Shown here piece by piece: positions 43,403-51,959 of a stretch of 52,490 bases of DNA. Position 1 is the stretch's first letter. Each line of letters opens with the position of its first letter. Source of the stretch: Oscillospiraceae bacterium (GTDB lineage Bacteria; Bacillota; Clostridia; Oscillospirales; Ruminococcaceae); the NCBI GenBank assembly GCA_009780025.1, contig WRAV01000012.1, forward strand, positions 1-52,490, given 5' to 3'. The position numbers were made by a program, and so were the translations under genes. The notes below the pieces were generated by a model, which worked only from the letters and a program-made list of their open reading frames with translations, was not told the origin of the DNA and did no database searches.

Positions 43403-44641
43403 TTGAGACGCGTAGTAATCACAGGTATGGGGGCGGTGTCCTCCTGCGGTTTAAGTCCTGAGTCTTTGTGGGAGACCGCTCTTGCGGGCAAACACGGCTT
43501 TTCTGAAATAGAGGCCTTTGAGCTGGGGGACTTCCCGGTGCGCTATGCCGGCGAAATCAAAAATTGGGACCCTGTGACTATGGGGCTGAACAAAAAAGAA
43601 GCCCGCAGGATGGATCGCTTTACCCAGTTCGCGAGTGCAGCAGCAAACCAGGCCGTGGCCGACGCGGGCGACTTCGCGACCGACCTTGACCCGTTTAGGG
43701 TCGGGGTGCTTATGGCCAGCGGAGTTGGCGGCTTTATCACCTTCGAGGAAGAGCACACCAAGTTTATGGAGAAAGGGCACGGCAAGGTCTCGGTATTCTT
43801 CATCCCGATGATGCTCTGCAACATGGCCTCCGGCCGTATTGCCATGGACCACGGCTTTAAGGGAGAAAACTTCTGCCCGGTCTCGGCTTGCGCCGCGTCT
43901 ACCAACGCAATTGGCGAAGCCTTCAGAAAGATAAAGCACGGCTACCTGGACGCTTGCGTGGCCGGCGGCAGCGAAGCTGCGGTGACCAAGTTTGCGCTGG
44001 CCGGCTTTAACAACATGGGTGCCCTGGCAAGCGGCGACGACCCCGCGCAGCTTTCTCTGCCGTTTGATTCCCGGCGCAGCGGCTTTGTAATGGGCGAGGG
44101 CGGCGGCGCGCTTATCTTGGAAGAGCTGGGACACGCTAAGAGACGTGGGGCAAAAATTTACGCAGAGGTTGTGGGCTACGGCATCACAGACGACGCTTAC
44201 CACATAACCGGCCCTGACCCGGACGGCGCCGGCGCTGCCAGAGCCATGTCCACTGCCATCGAAGAAGGCGGTGTACTTCCCGAGCAGGTGGGCTATGTAA
44301 ACGCCCATGGTACAAGCACCCCACTCAACGACAAAATCGAGTCGCTGGCCATCAAGACCGTGTTCGGTGAGCGCGCTTACAAGCTTCCGGTGTCGTCTAC
44401 CAAATCTGTCACCGGGCATATGCTGGGCGCAGCCGGGGCAATTGAGGCAATTATCTGTGCAAAGGCCCTGCAGGACGGCAAAATCCCGCCTACAGCCGGC
44501 TATAAAAGCCCAGACCCCGAGTGCGACCTGGACTACGTCATCGAAGGGCAAAGGAAGGTCGAAATCACTCACGCCATCTCCAATTCCATGGGCTTTGGCG
44601 GCCACAACGCGTCTTTAGCTTTTGCAAAGTTTAACGATTAG
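43403..44641 (+). CDS. fabF: 3-oxoacyl-ACP synthase II FabF
   Basis: FabF elongates acyl-ACP by condensation with malonyl-ACP. With the TTG start at 43403 (MRRVVITGMGAVS, GGGGGA upstream) it has 412 residues, the standard length; the 44-codon upstream extension is spurious. Catalytic residues are Cys163 (VSACAAST), His302 (NAHGTST) and His339 (SVTGHMLGAAG). Confidence 0.95.
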   Translation: MRRVVITGMGAVSSCGLSPESLWETALAGKHGFSEIEAFELGDFPVRYAGEIKNWDPVTMGLNKKEARRMDRFTQFASAAANQAVADAGDFATDLDPFRVGVLMASGVGGFITFEEEHTKFMEKGHGKVSVFFIPMMLCNMASGRIAMDHGFKGENFCPVSACAASTNAIGEAFRKIKHGYLDACVAGGSEAAVTKFALAGFNNMGALASGDDPAQLSLPFDSRRSGFVMGEGGGALILEELGHAKRRGAKIYAEVVGYGITDDAYHITGPDPDGAGAARAMSTAIEEGGVLPEQVGYVNAHGTSTPLNDKIESLAIKTVFGERAYKLPVSSTKSVTGHMLGAAGAIEAIICAKALQDGKIPPTAGYKSPDPECDLDYVIEGQRKVEITHAISNSMGFGGHNASLAFAKFND

Positions 44642-44698
44642 GCATGGCCGGGGCTGAGCTGGAATATACTCACTTTAGCACGTTGGAGGATTTTAAGT

Positions 44699-45184
44699 AT
44701 GGTACTACTAAACCGCGAGCAGATAAAGACCGTTATCCCGCAGCGAGAACCGTTTCTGCTAATCGACGAAGTCATTGGCCTGGAGCCTGGGCGCAAGTGT
44801 ATCGCCAAAAAATACCTAACCCAAGAAGACTTCTGGGTGCCCGGCCACTTCCCGGGTATGCCCGTAACCCCCGCTGTCATGACTATCGAGATGCTGGCGC
44901 AAACAGGCGCAGTCTGCATTGGCGTCCACGAAGAATACAAGGGCCGTGTGGCGCTCTTCGCCAAGATCGACAAAGCCAAGTTTAAGCGTCAACTCGTACC
45001 CGGCGATGTCGTCGTGCTCGAGATGGAAATGCTCAAGCTGCGCAGCAATGTAGGCGTGGGCAGAGCCAAGGCCAGCGTAGGTGGTGAGGTGGCCGTCACA
45101 GCTGATCTCACCTTTGCGTTCGGCAAACCCGAAAGGGAAAAAAAGAGCATCTGGGCAAAAAAAGACAGCGCCGAGAAAAAATAA
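44699..45184 (+). CDS. fabZ: 3-hydroxyacyl-ACP dehydratase FabZ
   Basis: FabZ removes water from 3-hydroxyacyl-ACP. The 161-residue hot-dog protein has the catalytic His50 in VPGHFPGMPVTPAV and Glu64 in TIEMLAQ. The C-terminal tail is longer and more lysine-rich than usual (PEREKKSIWAKKDSAEKK). GGAGG precedes the ATG. Its codon spacing from fabF suggests the same transcript. Confidence 0.94.
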   Translation: MVLLNREQIKTVIPQREPFLLIDEVIGLEPGRKCIAKKYLTQEDFWVPGHFPGMPVTPAVMTIEMLAQTGAVCIGVHEEYKGRVALFAKIDKAKFKRQLVPGDVVVLEMEMLKLRSNVGVGRAKASVGGEVAVTADLTFAFGKPEREKKSIWAKKDSAEKK

Positions 45185-45196
45185 CGCGAAAACCTA

Positions 45197-45225
45197 TTGA
45201 TAATTTTTGTCAAACAAGGTATATT
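45197..45225 (+). promoter_or_regulatory. Internal promoter for acpP
   Basis: TTGATA (45197-45202), exactly 17 bases, TATATT (45220-45225), in the fabZ-acpP gap. It would let acpP be made at higher levels than the upstream genes. Confidence 0.75.
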
Positions 45226-45312
45226 AAGTGACGTACTAAACTACGAGGACAAAACCGGTTGCTGATTTACCTGCGCCGGTGTCATTTATCGAAGTAAGGG
45301 GGTGCCGTAAAA

Positions 45313-45543
45313 ATGATTTTAGACAAAGTTAAGAAAATTCTTGTGGAACAGCTTGACGTTGAAGAGAGTGCTATCGCGCCTGAAAGCTCAATCATCGACG
45401 ATCTGGGTGCCGATTCACTGGACATTGTGGATATGGTTATGAGCCTAGAAGAAGAATTTGATGTCGAGATTCCCGACGAGGAAATCGAATCCATGAAAAC
45501 CGTGGGCGATATCATTAAGTTCATCGAAGCCAAAAGCGAGTAG
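45313..45543 (+). CDS. acpP: Acyl carrier protein
   Basis: The 76-residue acidic protein carries the phosphopantetheine attachment Ser35 in LGADSLDIVDMVM and the usual four-helix pattern. It is the carrier for all fab enzymes here and for PlsX. AAGGGGGTG precedes the ATG. It ends the fab cluster and has its own promoter. Confidence 0.97.
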   Translation: MILDKVKKILVEQLDVEESAIAPESSIIDDLGADSLDIVDMVMSLEEEFDVEIPDEEIESMKTVGDIIKFIEAKSE

Positions 45544-45551
45544 TAACCGCA

Positions 45552-45590
45552 GACAAAGCCGTTGCCCAGCAGATGGGCAGCGGCTTTGTC
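45552..45590 (+). terminator. Hairpin after acpP
   Basis: GACAAAGCCG and CGGCTTTGTC, with TGCCCA/TGGGCA extending the stem, form a long hairpin. The T tract is absent, so terminator strength is uncertain. Confidence 0.65.
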
Positions 45591-45653
45591 AACAGGTATT
45601 TACACACCTCGTGCGAAAATTGACATTTTTTTGCGCAAACACCAAAAAAGTAG

Positions 45654-45682
45654 TTGACAACCAAGCAAAACCGTGCTACACT
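45654..45682 (+). promoter_or_regulatory. Promoter of the cold-shock gene
   Basis: A perfect TTGACA (45654-45659), 17 bases, TACACT (45677-45682). Confidence 0.85.
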
Positions 45683-45687
45683 GATTA

Positions 45688-45817
45688 GCGTAAAAGTGGA
45701 TACGACCAGATGCTCAACTGCCTCACATGTTTGTGTAAGTCATTGAACGTTTGATGATTCACACAAGTGTGTGATTTTTTATGAGTGTCACACGCGGCAT
45801 TTTAAGGAGGTTCTAAA
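45688..45817 (+). promoter_or_regulatory. Long structured leader of the cold-shock gene
   Basis: The leader of about 130 bases contains a small CACA/TGTG hairpin (about 45724-45735) and TCACACA/TGTGTGA followed by six T residues (45759-45780), a terminator-like element ahead of the AAGGAGG site. Repeated CACA/TGTG blocks could form alternative pairings. Thermo-responsive leaders are established for cspA genes; such a role here is inferred. Confidence 0.6.
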
Positions 45818-46030
45818 ATGAACAACGGTACAGTCAAGTGGTTTAACGCGGACAAGGGCTATGGATTTATCTCCAACGACAATGGCGGCGAAGATGTATT
45901 CGTACATTTCTCGGCCATCATGACCGATGGTTACAAATCCCTGAGCGAGGGCCAAAAAGTCACCTTCGAGACCGAAGTTGACCCCAAGAACAGTGCCAAG
46001 CTGCGCGCTGTAAACGTAGTCCCCGCTTAA
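45818..46030 (+). CDS. Cold-shock protein, CspA family
   Basis: The 70-residue OB-fold RNA chaperone has RNP1 KGYGFIS (13-19) and RNP2 VFVHFS (27-32). AAGGAGG is eight bases upstream. It is a single gene with a strong promoter, a long leader and a terminator, as is usual for this family. Confidence 0.96.
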   Translation: MNNGTVKWFNADKGYGFISNDNGGEDVFVHFSAIMTDGYKSLSEGQKVTFETEVDPKNSAKLRAVNVVPA

Positions 46031-46054
46031 GTTTTATAAACTTGATGCGCAAGA

Positions 46055-46092
46055 GCACGGCCCTTCCCATCTGGGAGGGGCCGTGCTTCTTT
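46055..46092 (+). terminator. Terminator of the cold-shock gene
   Basis: GCACGGCCC... pairs with GGGCCGTGC, followed by TTCTTT. Confidence 0.85.
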
Positions 46093-46212
46093 ACATTATT
46101 TGGATAGGTATGGTAGTTCGCCGCGCGGAGTCGGCCTCACATTGAAGTTGCAGTTTCCTGCCGAGGCCAAGTTCAAAGGCCCGAAGTTCGAAGGTGTTCG
46201 CTGTCACTTATA

Positions 46213-46475
46213 CCGCTATTGACAAGCCGGGAGCTCGTGGGAATTACTCGCCGACAAACATTCTGCTTTTCGCTCACCTGTGTCCGTATAGTGGGAGCCT
46301 GGGGGAGTTGAGAGCGAGCGCCCTTTGCGAGTCTCCCGCGGTCCTCCCCCAGTCGCCTTTCTTTTGCTTACTTCTCTTCTTTGGCGAGACAAAGAAAAGT
46401 ATCTGCCTCCGCGGCAGGAGCAGTACAATATGCTCAGCCCGCAGGCTGATTTAGATAGGCCCCTGAACTTGACCT
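46213..46475 (+). repeat. Structured dispersed repeat, copy 2
   Basis: This copy shares with copies 1 and 3 the TTGACAA start, CTGGGGGAG (46299-46307) with CTCCCCCAG (46344-46352), a partly paired inner stem (GAGA 46310-46313 with TCTC 46332-46335), the CTTACTT hairpin (46367 onward) and the GCCTCCGCGGC and CAGCCCGCAGGCTG hairpins. It lacks the terminal CCCTAC palindrome. The 570-bp gap after the cold-shock gene contains nothing else recognisable. Confidence 0.75.
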
Positions 46476-46602
46476 TAAGTCCTTGCCCTTGAACTTAAAC
46501 TTAAAAAATTTTAATCTCGAAAACAACCCACCCCTTGCGGCAATTTTCAAGTCCGTTAACTATAGCGCTCAAAAGTCTGCCTTGGAGGCAAGCACTGCTT
46601 TG

Positions 46603-46776
46603 CTACATCTTGCGCATCCCACAGGCTATCCAGAACGCCGCCCCCGCAACGAGCACGGCAACCACTATGCCGAACAATATCCGCCCGATAATACCGCCAA
46701 ATATCATACCACAAGCTATCCCCAACAGGAAGATTGCGATATTGCCGCCGCTCATCATTTTTTTGTTGTTGCTCAC
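46603..46776 (-). CDS. Small two-helix membrane protein coupled to the P-type-ATPase-like gene
   Basis: This 57-residue gene begins at a GTG 12 bases after the upstream stop, with GGAGG seven bases ahead of it. The product is MSNNKKMMSGGNIAIFLLGI followed by two glycine-rich hydrophobic stretches (about residues 13-30 and 33-52), ending GMRKM. The GxxxG-like pattern suits a tightly packed helix pair. No family is recognised. It is probably co-transcribed with the large upstream gene. Confidence 0.68.
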   Translation of the reverse strand: MSNNKKMMSGGNIAIFLLGIACGMIFGGIIGRILFGIVVAVLVAGAAFWIACGMRKM

Positions 46777-46788
46777 TCTGCCGCCTCC

Positions 46789-49233
46789 CTATGCTGCCTT
46801 CATTCGCTGTACAATGCCAATCACCACAAACCAGAACAGTTGGTATCCACCCAGCAGCAGAATAGTCAGAGTATCTATCGATCCCATAAACGCCATCAAA
46901 GTTATCATGCCGTAGCCCAGAGCGATCTGTATAAGCTGGAAGACAGTCGCCGCCAGAATCGAAGAGCGCGCGGCCCCGCAGGCCAAAATGCTGCCCACCA
47001 TGGCACTTGCTCGACCGGTGTACGCGACCTCAGCAAGCTCGGAGGGGCGTGGGGCACTCATCTTCTCGTACTGCTCGTGCTGGTGGGCCGGCATTATTTG
47101 TATAAGGTTTTCAGGATAACCGTACAGCTCCCAGATTTTGTGCGGTGTAAGCGAGGCGTCCACCGTACGGACAATCAGCAGCTTGCCCAAGGCCGCAAAC
47201 TTATCCAGCTCAAGGGCCAGCTCCTCGTCAATCGTGTACCCCACAACCAGCTGAGCGATAAGTTCACCCGAACTTGCCAGGAAGAGCGGCTCGCCATCGG
47301 GGTATTGCTTCTCGTACCCGGGTGCTGGCAGCTCAATCCCGTTGGACATCAGCATCGCTCGCCCGCCCAGTAGAACTCTGCGCCCATCAATCCAGGCAGT
47401 TATCCCTCGCCCATCCTCAAACGAGGGGTTGTCCACCTTACGCAGCAGCTTCTTGTTCCCGCCTATCATCTGTAGGAAAACGCTGCCCAAACAGCTGTTT
47501 AGGGCGTAAGCAAGGCTGGCGGCGTCAAGTATGGCCTCGTCCACCCGCCCCTGGGAATAAGTCTTCATCCCGAGTATTTGGGCGTGCCCGGCCGGGAATA
47601 AGTCCTTCTCGTCCAGCACAATACCGGATATATCACAAAAATCTTCAACCGCTTTATTTCCGCTGACCATGCCGCCCCGGGGGGCTAGCTTTTTGGTCAT
47701 TTTGCTCAGCGGCACGTTCTCGATGAAGGTCGCCGAGAGCGTGGCCGAGACACAGAGTATACCCACCATAGCGGTTAGCGCAGTCATCGCGCCGCCCTGG
47801 GTGAGGATGTAGGTCAGCGCGCCCACCACGCCCGCTCCCAACAAGCAGACCGGGGCCACTGCACGGTTTATTCCGACGTCATACTTGTCGGAGTACGAGA
47901 GCGCCAGAAAGTCTGTAAAGAACTCGCACCTGGCTGCGTAAGCTATAGTTGGCCGACGTGTGGCACCCTTGAGGTACTCGCGGGTAAAGTTCTCGTCCTC
48001 CGCAAGGAGCACCGCCCTCTTGGGCCTGTCCGAAGCAATTATCTTAAAGTTTTTCTGAATCCGGCTTATCATGCTCAGCTTGCCCAGCGCGTTGAATAGC
48101 ATGGCTGTGGCCGCCAGCGCCCCATAAAGGGTAAGAGCCTCCACATTCACATTCTCGGGGCGCAGGATAGCGAATACCCCTTGCCCAACTGCGCCCAGCA
48201 TGGCCAGCGCAGCCAAAGAGTCGGAGTTTGCCCGCATTTTAAACAAGCTGATAAGCCCGCCACCCATTGCCGAGCTGCCCACCAAGGCCACACCAACACC
48301 GAGCACGGTAAGGGCGATTAAGTAGCTGCCCAGATCATTTTCTGGTGCCAATATAACCGGCATAGGCCAGGGGAACCTGGCGCAGAGAACAAGGTATATC
48401 AGAATCGCGGTGAGTACAGCGGTCGCCGCAGTGCGGATTACCAGCCAGAGCTTGGTGCGAGCAATGTCTATTGCAACCTCCCGCCTGTCCTCAATCGAGT
48501 TGTATTCACTGAAGTCGACAACCGGTCGAGGCACGCCTTCCTCCTGGTAGTCGTCCTCATCTTCTCCTTCAAAGTCGTGGTACCGGTAGCCTTCCTCCGC
48601 CCCGTCGGCAAAGTCTATGTTCTTTATCTCTTCCAGATCGAGCTCCCGACTGGGCCCAAGCCCGGGAAAGGGTTGAGTGTCTTCGTGGTTGGGACCCGGG
48701 GTGTGCAATTTGTCAAAATCCAAAACTGAGGTCGACTCACCGGGCAGTTCCGGGCGAGCATCACCCTTGTTTTTGCGCAGCTTAATTCTGTCGGTTATAG
48801 AGCGCACACGACCATCAAAGTCCAGCGGGGAACGCCTCGGCTTATCATTATCGTCATTTATACGCCGGCGGGGTGACTCCGGCGCATCTCTTGGCACCTC
48901 AAAAACAGAGGTGTCTCCCTCCAGGCCGGCCTCAAATACATCCTCATCCGCCTCCAGCGAATACGGCCTTTGGGGTGGCGCACCTGCCTGCCGCTCAATG
49001 GATTGCCTTGGCGGCGAGGGCTCTTTTCCCCGGAATGGAAACAACTGCGCAGGTGTTTCCCGCATGGTTGTATCGGGCATAAACGCGACGCCATTCCTCC
49101 CCCTGGGCTCCTTGCCGGGGAATTGGTCTGCCAGCTGAGCCTGCTCTGGGGGCTGGCTGACCCCGTCTTTGCGCTGCATCTTCTTGCTTTTTATATCCTG
49201 CAGAATATCGTCTACGCTAAAGTTTTTATCCAT
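46789..49233 (-). CDS. Degenerate P-type-ATPase-like membrane protein
   Basis: The 814-residue protein has a long, charged, probably disordered cytoplasmic N terminus (about 1-255), membrane helices (about 262-285, 303-328, 340-357, 367-385, 458-478 and 485-505), then a region that follows the P1B-type ATPase core. VLDEKDLFPAG (539-549) stands where DKTGTLT is expected, GRGITAWIDGRRVLLGG (608-624) matches the nucleotide-domain motif, and LLIVRTVDASLT replaces the TGDN segment. No TGE or GDGxND motif is seen. The residues needed for phosphorylation are mostly lost, so transport by the usual cycle is unlikely. It follows rlmB by 14 bp. Confidence 0.75.
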   Translation of the reverse strand: MDKNFSVDDILQDIKSKKMQRKDGVSQPPEQAQLADQFPGKEPRGRNGVAFMPDTTMRETPAQLFPFRGKEPSPPRQSIERQAGAPPQRPYSLEADEDVFEAGLEGDTSVFEVPRDAPESPRRRINDDNDKPRRSPLDFDGRVRSITDRIKLRKNKGDARPELPGESTSVLDFDKLHTPGPNHEDTQPFPGLGPSRELDLEEIKNIDFADGAEEGYRYHDFEGEDEDDYQEEGVPRPVVDFSEYNSIEDRREVAIDIARTKLWLVIRTAATAVLTAILIYLVLCARFPWPMPVILAPENDLGSYLIALTVLGVGVALVGSSAMGGGLISLFKMRANSDSLAALAMLGAVGQGVFAILRPENVNVEALTLYGALAATAMLFNALGKLSMISRIQKNFKIIASDRPKRAVLLAEDENFTREYLKGATRRPTIAYAARCEFFTDFLALSYSDKYDVGINRAVAPVCLLGAGVVGALTYILTQGGAMTALTAMVGILCVSATLSATFIENVPLSKMTKKLAPRGGMVSGNKAVEDFCDISGIVLDEKDLFPAGHAQILGMKTYSQGRVDEAILDAASLAYALNSCLGSVFLQMIGGNKKLLRKVDNPSFEDGRGITAWIDGRRVLLGGRAMLMSNGIELPAPGYEKQYPDGEPLFLASSGELIAQLVVGYTIDEELALELDKFAALGKLLIVRTVDASLTPHKIWELYGYPENLIQIMPAHQHEQYEKMSAPRPSELAEVAYTGRASAMVGSILACGAARSSILAATVFQLIQIALGYGMITLMAFMGSIDTLTILLLGGYQLFWFVVIGIVQRMKAA

Positions 49234-49247
49234 ATAAATAACCTCGG

Positions 49248-50006
49248 TTAGGAGTTATCTTTCAATTTCATACTGCGCTGCCTCGCCATTTCGTAGAGCA
49301 GAACCCCCGCTGCTACCGAAACGTTGAGGCTGCCTATTTTGCCGTACATGGGCAGCGAGACCAGATGATCGCACTTTTCCCGCACAAGACGGCTAAGGCC
49401 GCTGCCCTCCCCGCCCAAAACCAGCGCTGCCGGGCCGGAAAAATCCGTTTTATCGTACGGCTGTCCGGCAACATCCGCGCCGTACACCCAGACCCCACGC
49501 TCCTTGAGCACATCAATTGTGGCGGGCAAACCGGGCACCCTGGCCACCGCAATGTGAGCCGTCGCCCCCGCAGAAGCCTTGGAAACAATCCCGCTCAGCC
49601 CGGCACTCCGCCGTTTGGGGATAATCAGCCCGTGGGCACCCACGGCCTCCGCCGTGCGGATAATCGCACCCAGGTTGCGCGGGTCCTCAATTTTGTCACC
49701 CAACACAATTAGCGGCGGAACCTCACCTGCCCGGGCAAAAATCTCCTCAACCTCGCAGTAGTGGGCAGCTCCAACCAGCGCAGCCACCCCCTGGTGGTTC
49801 TCCCGGTCGCAGAGCTCGTCCAGCTTGCGGGCGTCCACCTGCTTTATGGGTATGCCGTTTTCCCGGGCAAGAAAGACGAGCTTGCCCAGCGTACCGCCCG
49901 GAGGCCCCTTTTGCAGGTAGAGGCACTCCACCGGCTCATCGCTGCGAAGCAGTTCCCCCACCGGCCCGCGGCCAAAAATAATATCGCTGACCGACTTGTT
50001 TTCCAT
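49248..50006 (-). CDS. rlmB: 23S rRNA 2'-O-methyltransferase RlmB
   Basis: The 252-residue SPOUT enzyme methylates the ribose of a 23S rRNA guanosine (G2251 in E. coli). It has an N-terminal L30e-like domain (IIFGRGPVGELLRSDEPVE), LGDKIEDPRNLGAIIRTAEA, ALVLGGEGSGLSRLV and LPMYGKIGSLNVSVAAGVLLYE. It is the first gene of a unit with the P-type-ATPase-like protein and the small membrane protein. Confidence 0.94.
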   Translation of the reverse strand: MENKSVSDIIFGRGPVGELLRSDEPVECLYLQKGPPGGTLGKLVFLARENGIPIKQVDARKLDELCDRENHQGVAALVGAAHYCEVEEIFARAGEVPPLIVLGDKIEDPRNLGAIIRTAEAVGAHGLIIPKRRSAGLSGIVSKASAGATAHIAVARVPGLPATIDVLKERGVWVYGADVAGQPYDKTDFSGPAALVLGGEGSGLSRLVREKCDHLVSLPMYGKIGSLNVSVAAGVLLYEMARQRSMKLKDNS

Positions 50007-50097
50007 TAGTTCGCATCATCCTTATGTATGGCGCCTGCGCAATACCCCGGCGCCTGTTATCTCTGCGTGATTATCAATGCAACTTACATATTGCATT

Positions 50098-50225
50098 ACA
50101 CCATGAGCGCAACCATGGTATAATTGCGCATCGAAAGCCAGTTGCCGCTTCAGCGGCGAGGCGTTGCGCATAGTATAATGTTTGCTGTCCTTCCTCAAAC
50201 ATTATACCACACATTTCTGTGTTTT
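50098..50225. promoter_or_regulatory. Face-to-face promoter elements and palindromes upstream of rlmB
   Basis: TGGTATAAT occurs on the plus strand (50115-50123) and again on the minus strand (about 50200-50208), each an extended -10. GCGCAA and TTGCGC arms surround the first. TATAATGTTTG (50174-50184) and CAAACATTATA (50196-50206) form an 11-bp dyad around the second. ACACA/TGTGT then TTTTT at about 50212-50227 could end a short plus-strand RNA. No gene is seen in this gap. Confidence 0.45.
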
Positions 50226-50256
50226 TGTACAGTTTCAGCGTATATATTTCATCGGA

Positions 50257-50520
50257 TTAAATATACGACAATAGCAGCACCGCAGCCCCCGCGCCAAAGA
50301 CCGCAGCCAGCACATACTTTAACGGCGCAGCCAGCTTACTCTGAGCGTGTAGCACCCGGCGCCTTATTCTTGTGTGGGAAAGAAAACTGTGCGCTCCCCT
50401 TTCCAGCGTGTCCAGCTCCTGGCGCCGCCCCTGTGGCCGCACAAACAGAATGGCTCGCTCAAACATTTCGCTGTCGGTATCAACAATTTCTATCACATTG
50501 CGGTTAATTCCCTTACTCAT
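50257..50520 (-). CDS. Small C-tail-anchored protein, unknown function
   Basis: The 87-residue protein has a soluble N-terminal part (IEIVDTDSEMFERAILFVRP), a basic middle (RTRIRRRV-like region) and one C-terminal transmembrane helix (about 68-86). GGGAGAG precedes the ATG. A TATAAT-like element lies about 90 bases upstream. No family is recognised, but the start signal and layout support a gene. Confidence 0.7.
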   Translation of the reverse strand: MSKGINRNVIEIVDTDSEMFERAILFVRPQGRRQELDTLERGAHSFLSHTRIRRRVLHAQSKLAAPLKYVLAAVFGAGAAVLLLSYI

Positions 50521-51023
50521 CGCCGCTCTCCCGGTTTTTCTCTATTGTATCCTTTTTATTTTCCACTATTCTCCATTTTGCAGGATTCTAAAATTGTTGC
50601 GCTCAAAATTATACGCCGAACGCAAAAAGCACAAGATATAGCTATTGACAAGATTCACTCGAGCAAGTATTGCATCCTTCGAAAAGTTAAAATAATCACC
50701 GCCAGAAAATATACACAAATATTCATCCGTAGTTTGCATATTATACCCGCCGTAATTACCTTAATTTTACATTTCCGATATTTATAGTGGAAAACTCGGT
50801 GGAAAATGTGGAAAGCCCGCTTTTATCGTTGCACAAAAAAATTTTTAGGCGGGCTGTTGCCGCCAGCCTCCATGAATATCACTCAGGTTCAACAAATAGT
50901 AGTACCGCCTTTACCGACCGCTCAAACCTGCACGGGACAAGGGTTTACCCTTTGTTCACCAACAAACCCCAAAAATCTGGTAGACTGTATTTCGACAAGA
51001 TGCTACAGAAAGGACGATAAAGC
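50521..51023. other. AT-rich intergenic region with no recognised gene
   Basis: The region separates divergent genes. Three GTGGAAA motifs occur near 50789-50815, and AGCCCGC/GCGGGCT arms flank an AT-rich stretch at 50814-50851. A weak extended -10 (TGGTAGACT, about 50980) may drive the glycosylase gene. No coding sequence or RNA gene could be supported. Confidence 0.5.
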
Positions 51024-51857
51024 GTGGACTACAAAAGCGGACGCGAGTGCCCCGAGGGCTTTCTGCTCAAGGGCGTAGAACACTTCGATTTAGACGCTAT
51101 TTTGAGCTGCGGCCAGGCCTTCCGGTGGGATAAAACCGGAGAGAACACTTACCGCGGGGTGGCCTACGGCCTGTGTAGAGAGATCACCCAGCAAGGCGAT
51201 ACCTTGATTTTTCACGGCGCTGACCGCAAAGAATTTGACCGTGTCTGGTTCGACTACTTCGACTTTGGTCGAGACTACGGCGCTCTTAAAGCGGCTTTAG
51301 CCAAGCACAAACATCTACGGGAGGCGGTCGAGTTCTCCCCCGGTATCCGCGTACTCCGCCAGGACGGCTGGGAGGCGCTGTGCACATTTATAATAAGCGC
51401 CAACAACAACATCCCCAGAATCAAAGCAGCTACCCAGCGGCTCTGCGAGCATTTCGGCCGGGCGATACCCGGCGGCTACGACTTCCCCTCCCCACAGGCA
51501 TTGGCAGCCCTCACCCCCGAAGACCTCGCCCCAATACGCTGCGGGTTCAGAGCCAAGTACATAATCGACGCCGCCGTGGCGGTAAGCGAAGGCCGAGTTG
51601 ACCTCGCCTCCCTGCGCACCCTGCCAATACCGGAAGCCCAGGCCGCCTTGCAAACCATAAAAGGCGTGGGCCCAAAGGTTGCCCACTGCGCACTGCTCTT
51701 CGGCTTCGCTCGGGTAGAGTGTCTGCCGGTAGACGTTTGGATCTCCCGGGCACTCGAAGCCTGGTTTCCGGAAGGTCTGCCCAAAGATGTAGGCGAAGTC
51801 GCCGGGATAGCGCAGCAGTATATATTCCACTACGCAAGGACAGGCGGAGTGCTATAG
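51024..51857 (+). CDS. 8-oxoguanine DNA glycosylase, OGG1 type
   Basis: The 277-residue enzyme removes 8-oxoguanine from DNA and can cut the strand. It shows the N-terminal CGQAFRW, the OGG1-like ISANNNIPRI, and a helix-hairpin-helix with the nucleophile Lys218 in IKGVGPKVAHC, followed by the catalytic Asp237 in LPVDVW. OGG1 enzymes are typical of eukaryotes and Clostridia. The GTG start follows AAAGGACGATAAAGC. It stands alone with its own terminator. Confidence 0.92.
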   Translation: MDYKSGRECPEGFLLKGVEHFDLDAILSCGQAFRWDKTGENTYRGVAYGLCREITQQGDTLIFHGADRKEFDRVWFDYFDFGRDYGALKAALAKHKHLREAVEFSPGIRVLRQDGWEALCTFIISANNNIPRIKAATQRLCEHFGRAIPGGYDFPSPQALAALTPEDLAPIRCGFRAKYIIDAAVAVSEGRVDLASLRTLPIPEAQAALQTIKGVGPKVAHCALLFGFARVECLPVDVWISRALEAWFPEGLPKDVGEVAGIAQQYIFHYARTGGVL

Positions 51858-51861
51858 CCCG

Positions 51862-51886
51862 AGAAGGTCAAGAGCCTTCTTTTTTC
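51862..51886 (+). terminator. Terminator of the glycosylase gene
   Basis: AGAAGG and CCTTCT pair around TCAAGAG, followed by a run of T residues. Confidence 0.85.
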
Positions 51887-51959
51887 TTCAGGAGAAAAAG
51901 GGCGGGTGCTTGCCTGTCAAAGAAATACAACATAGTTTGAGCGGGGTTCCAAGGGCGAG

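Noticed and set aside
43451-44605. Long open frame antisense to fabF
   Set aside because: It lies fully opposite a clear fabF gene, has no ribosome site and shows no family-like sequence; it is a by-product of GC-rich codon use. The same applies to frames opposite smc, nptA, fabH and topA.
50789-50815. GTGGAAA repeats as DnaA boxes or an origin
   Set aside because: They do not match TTATCCACA, and no dnaA or other origin genes are near.
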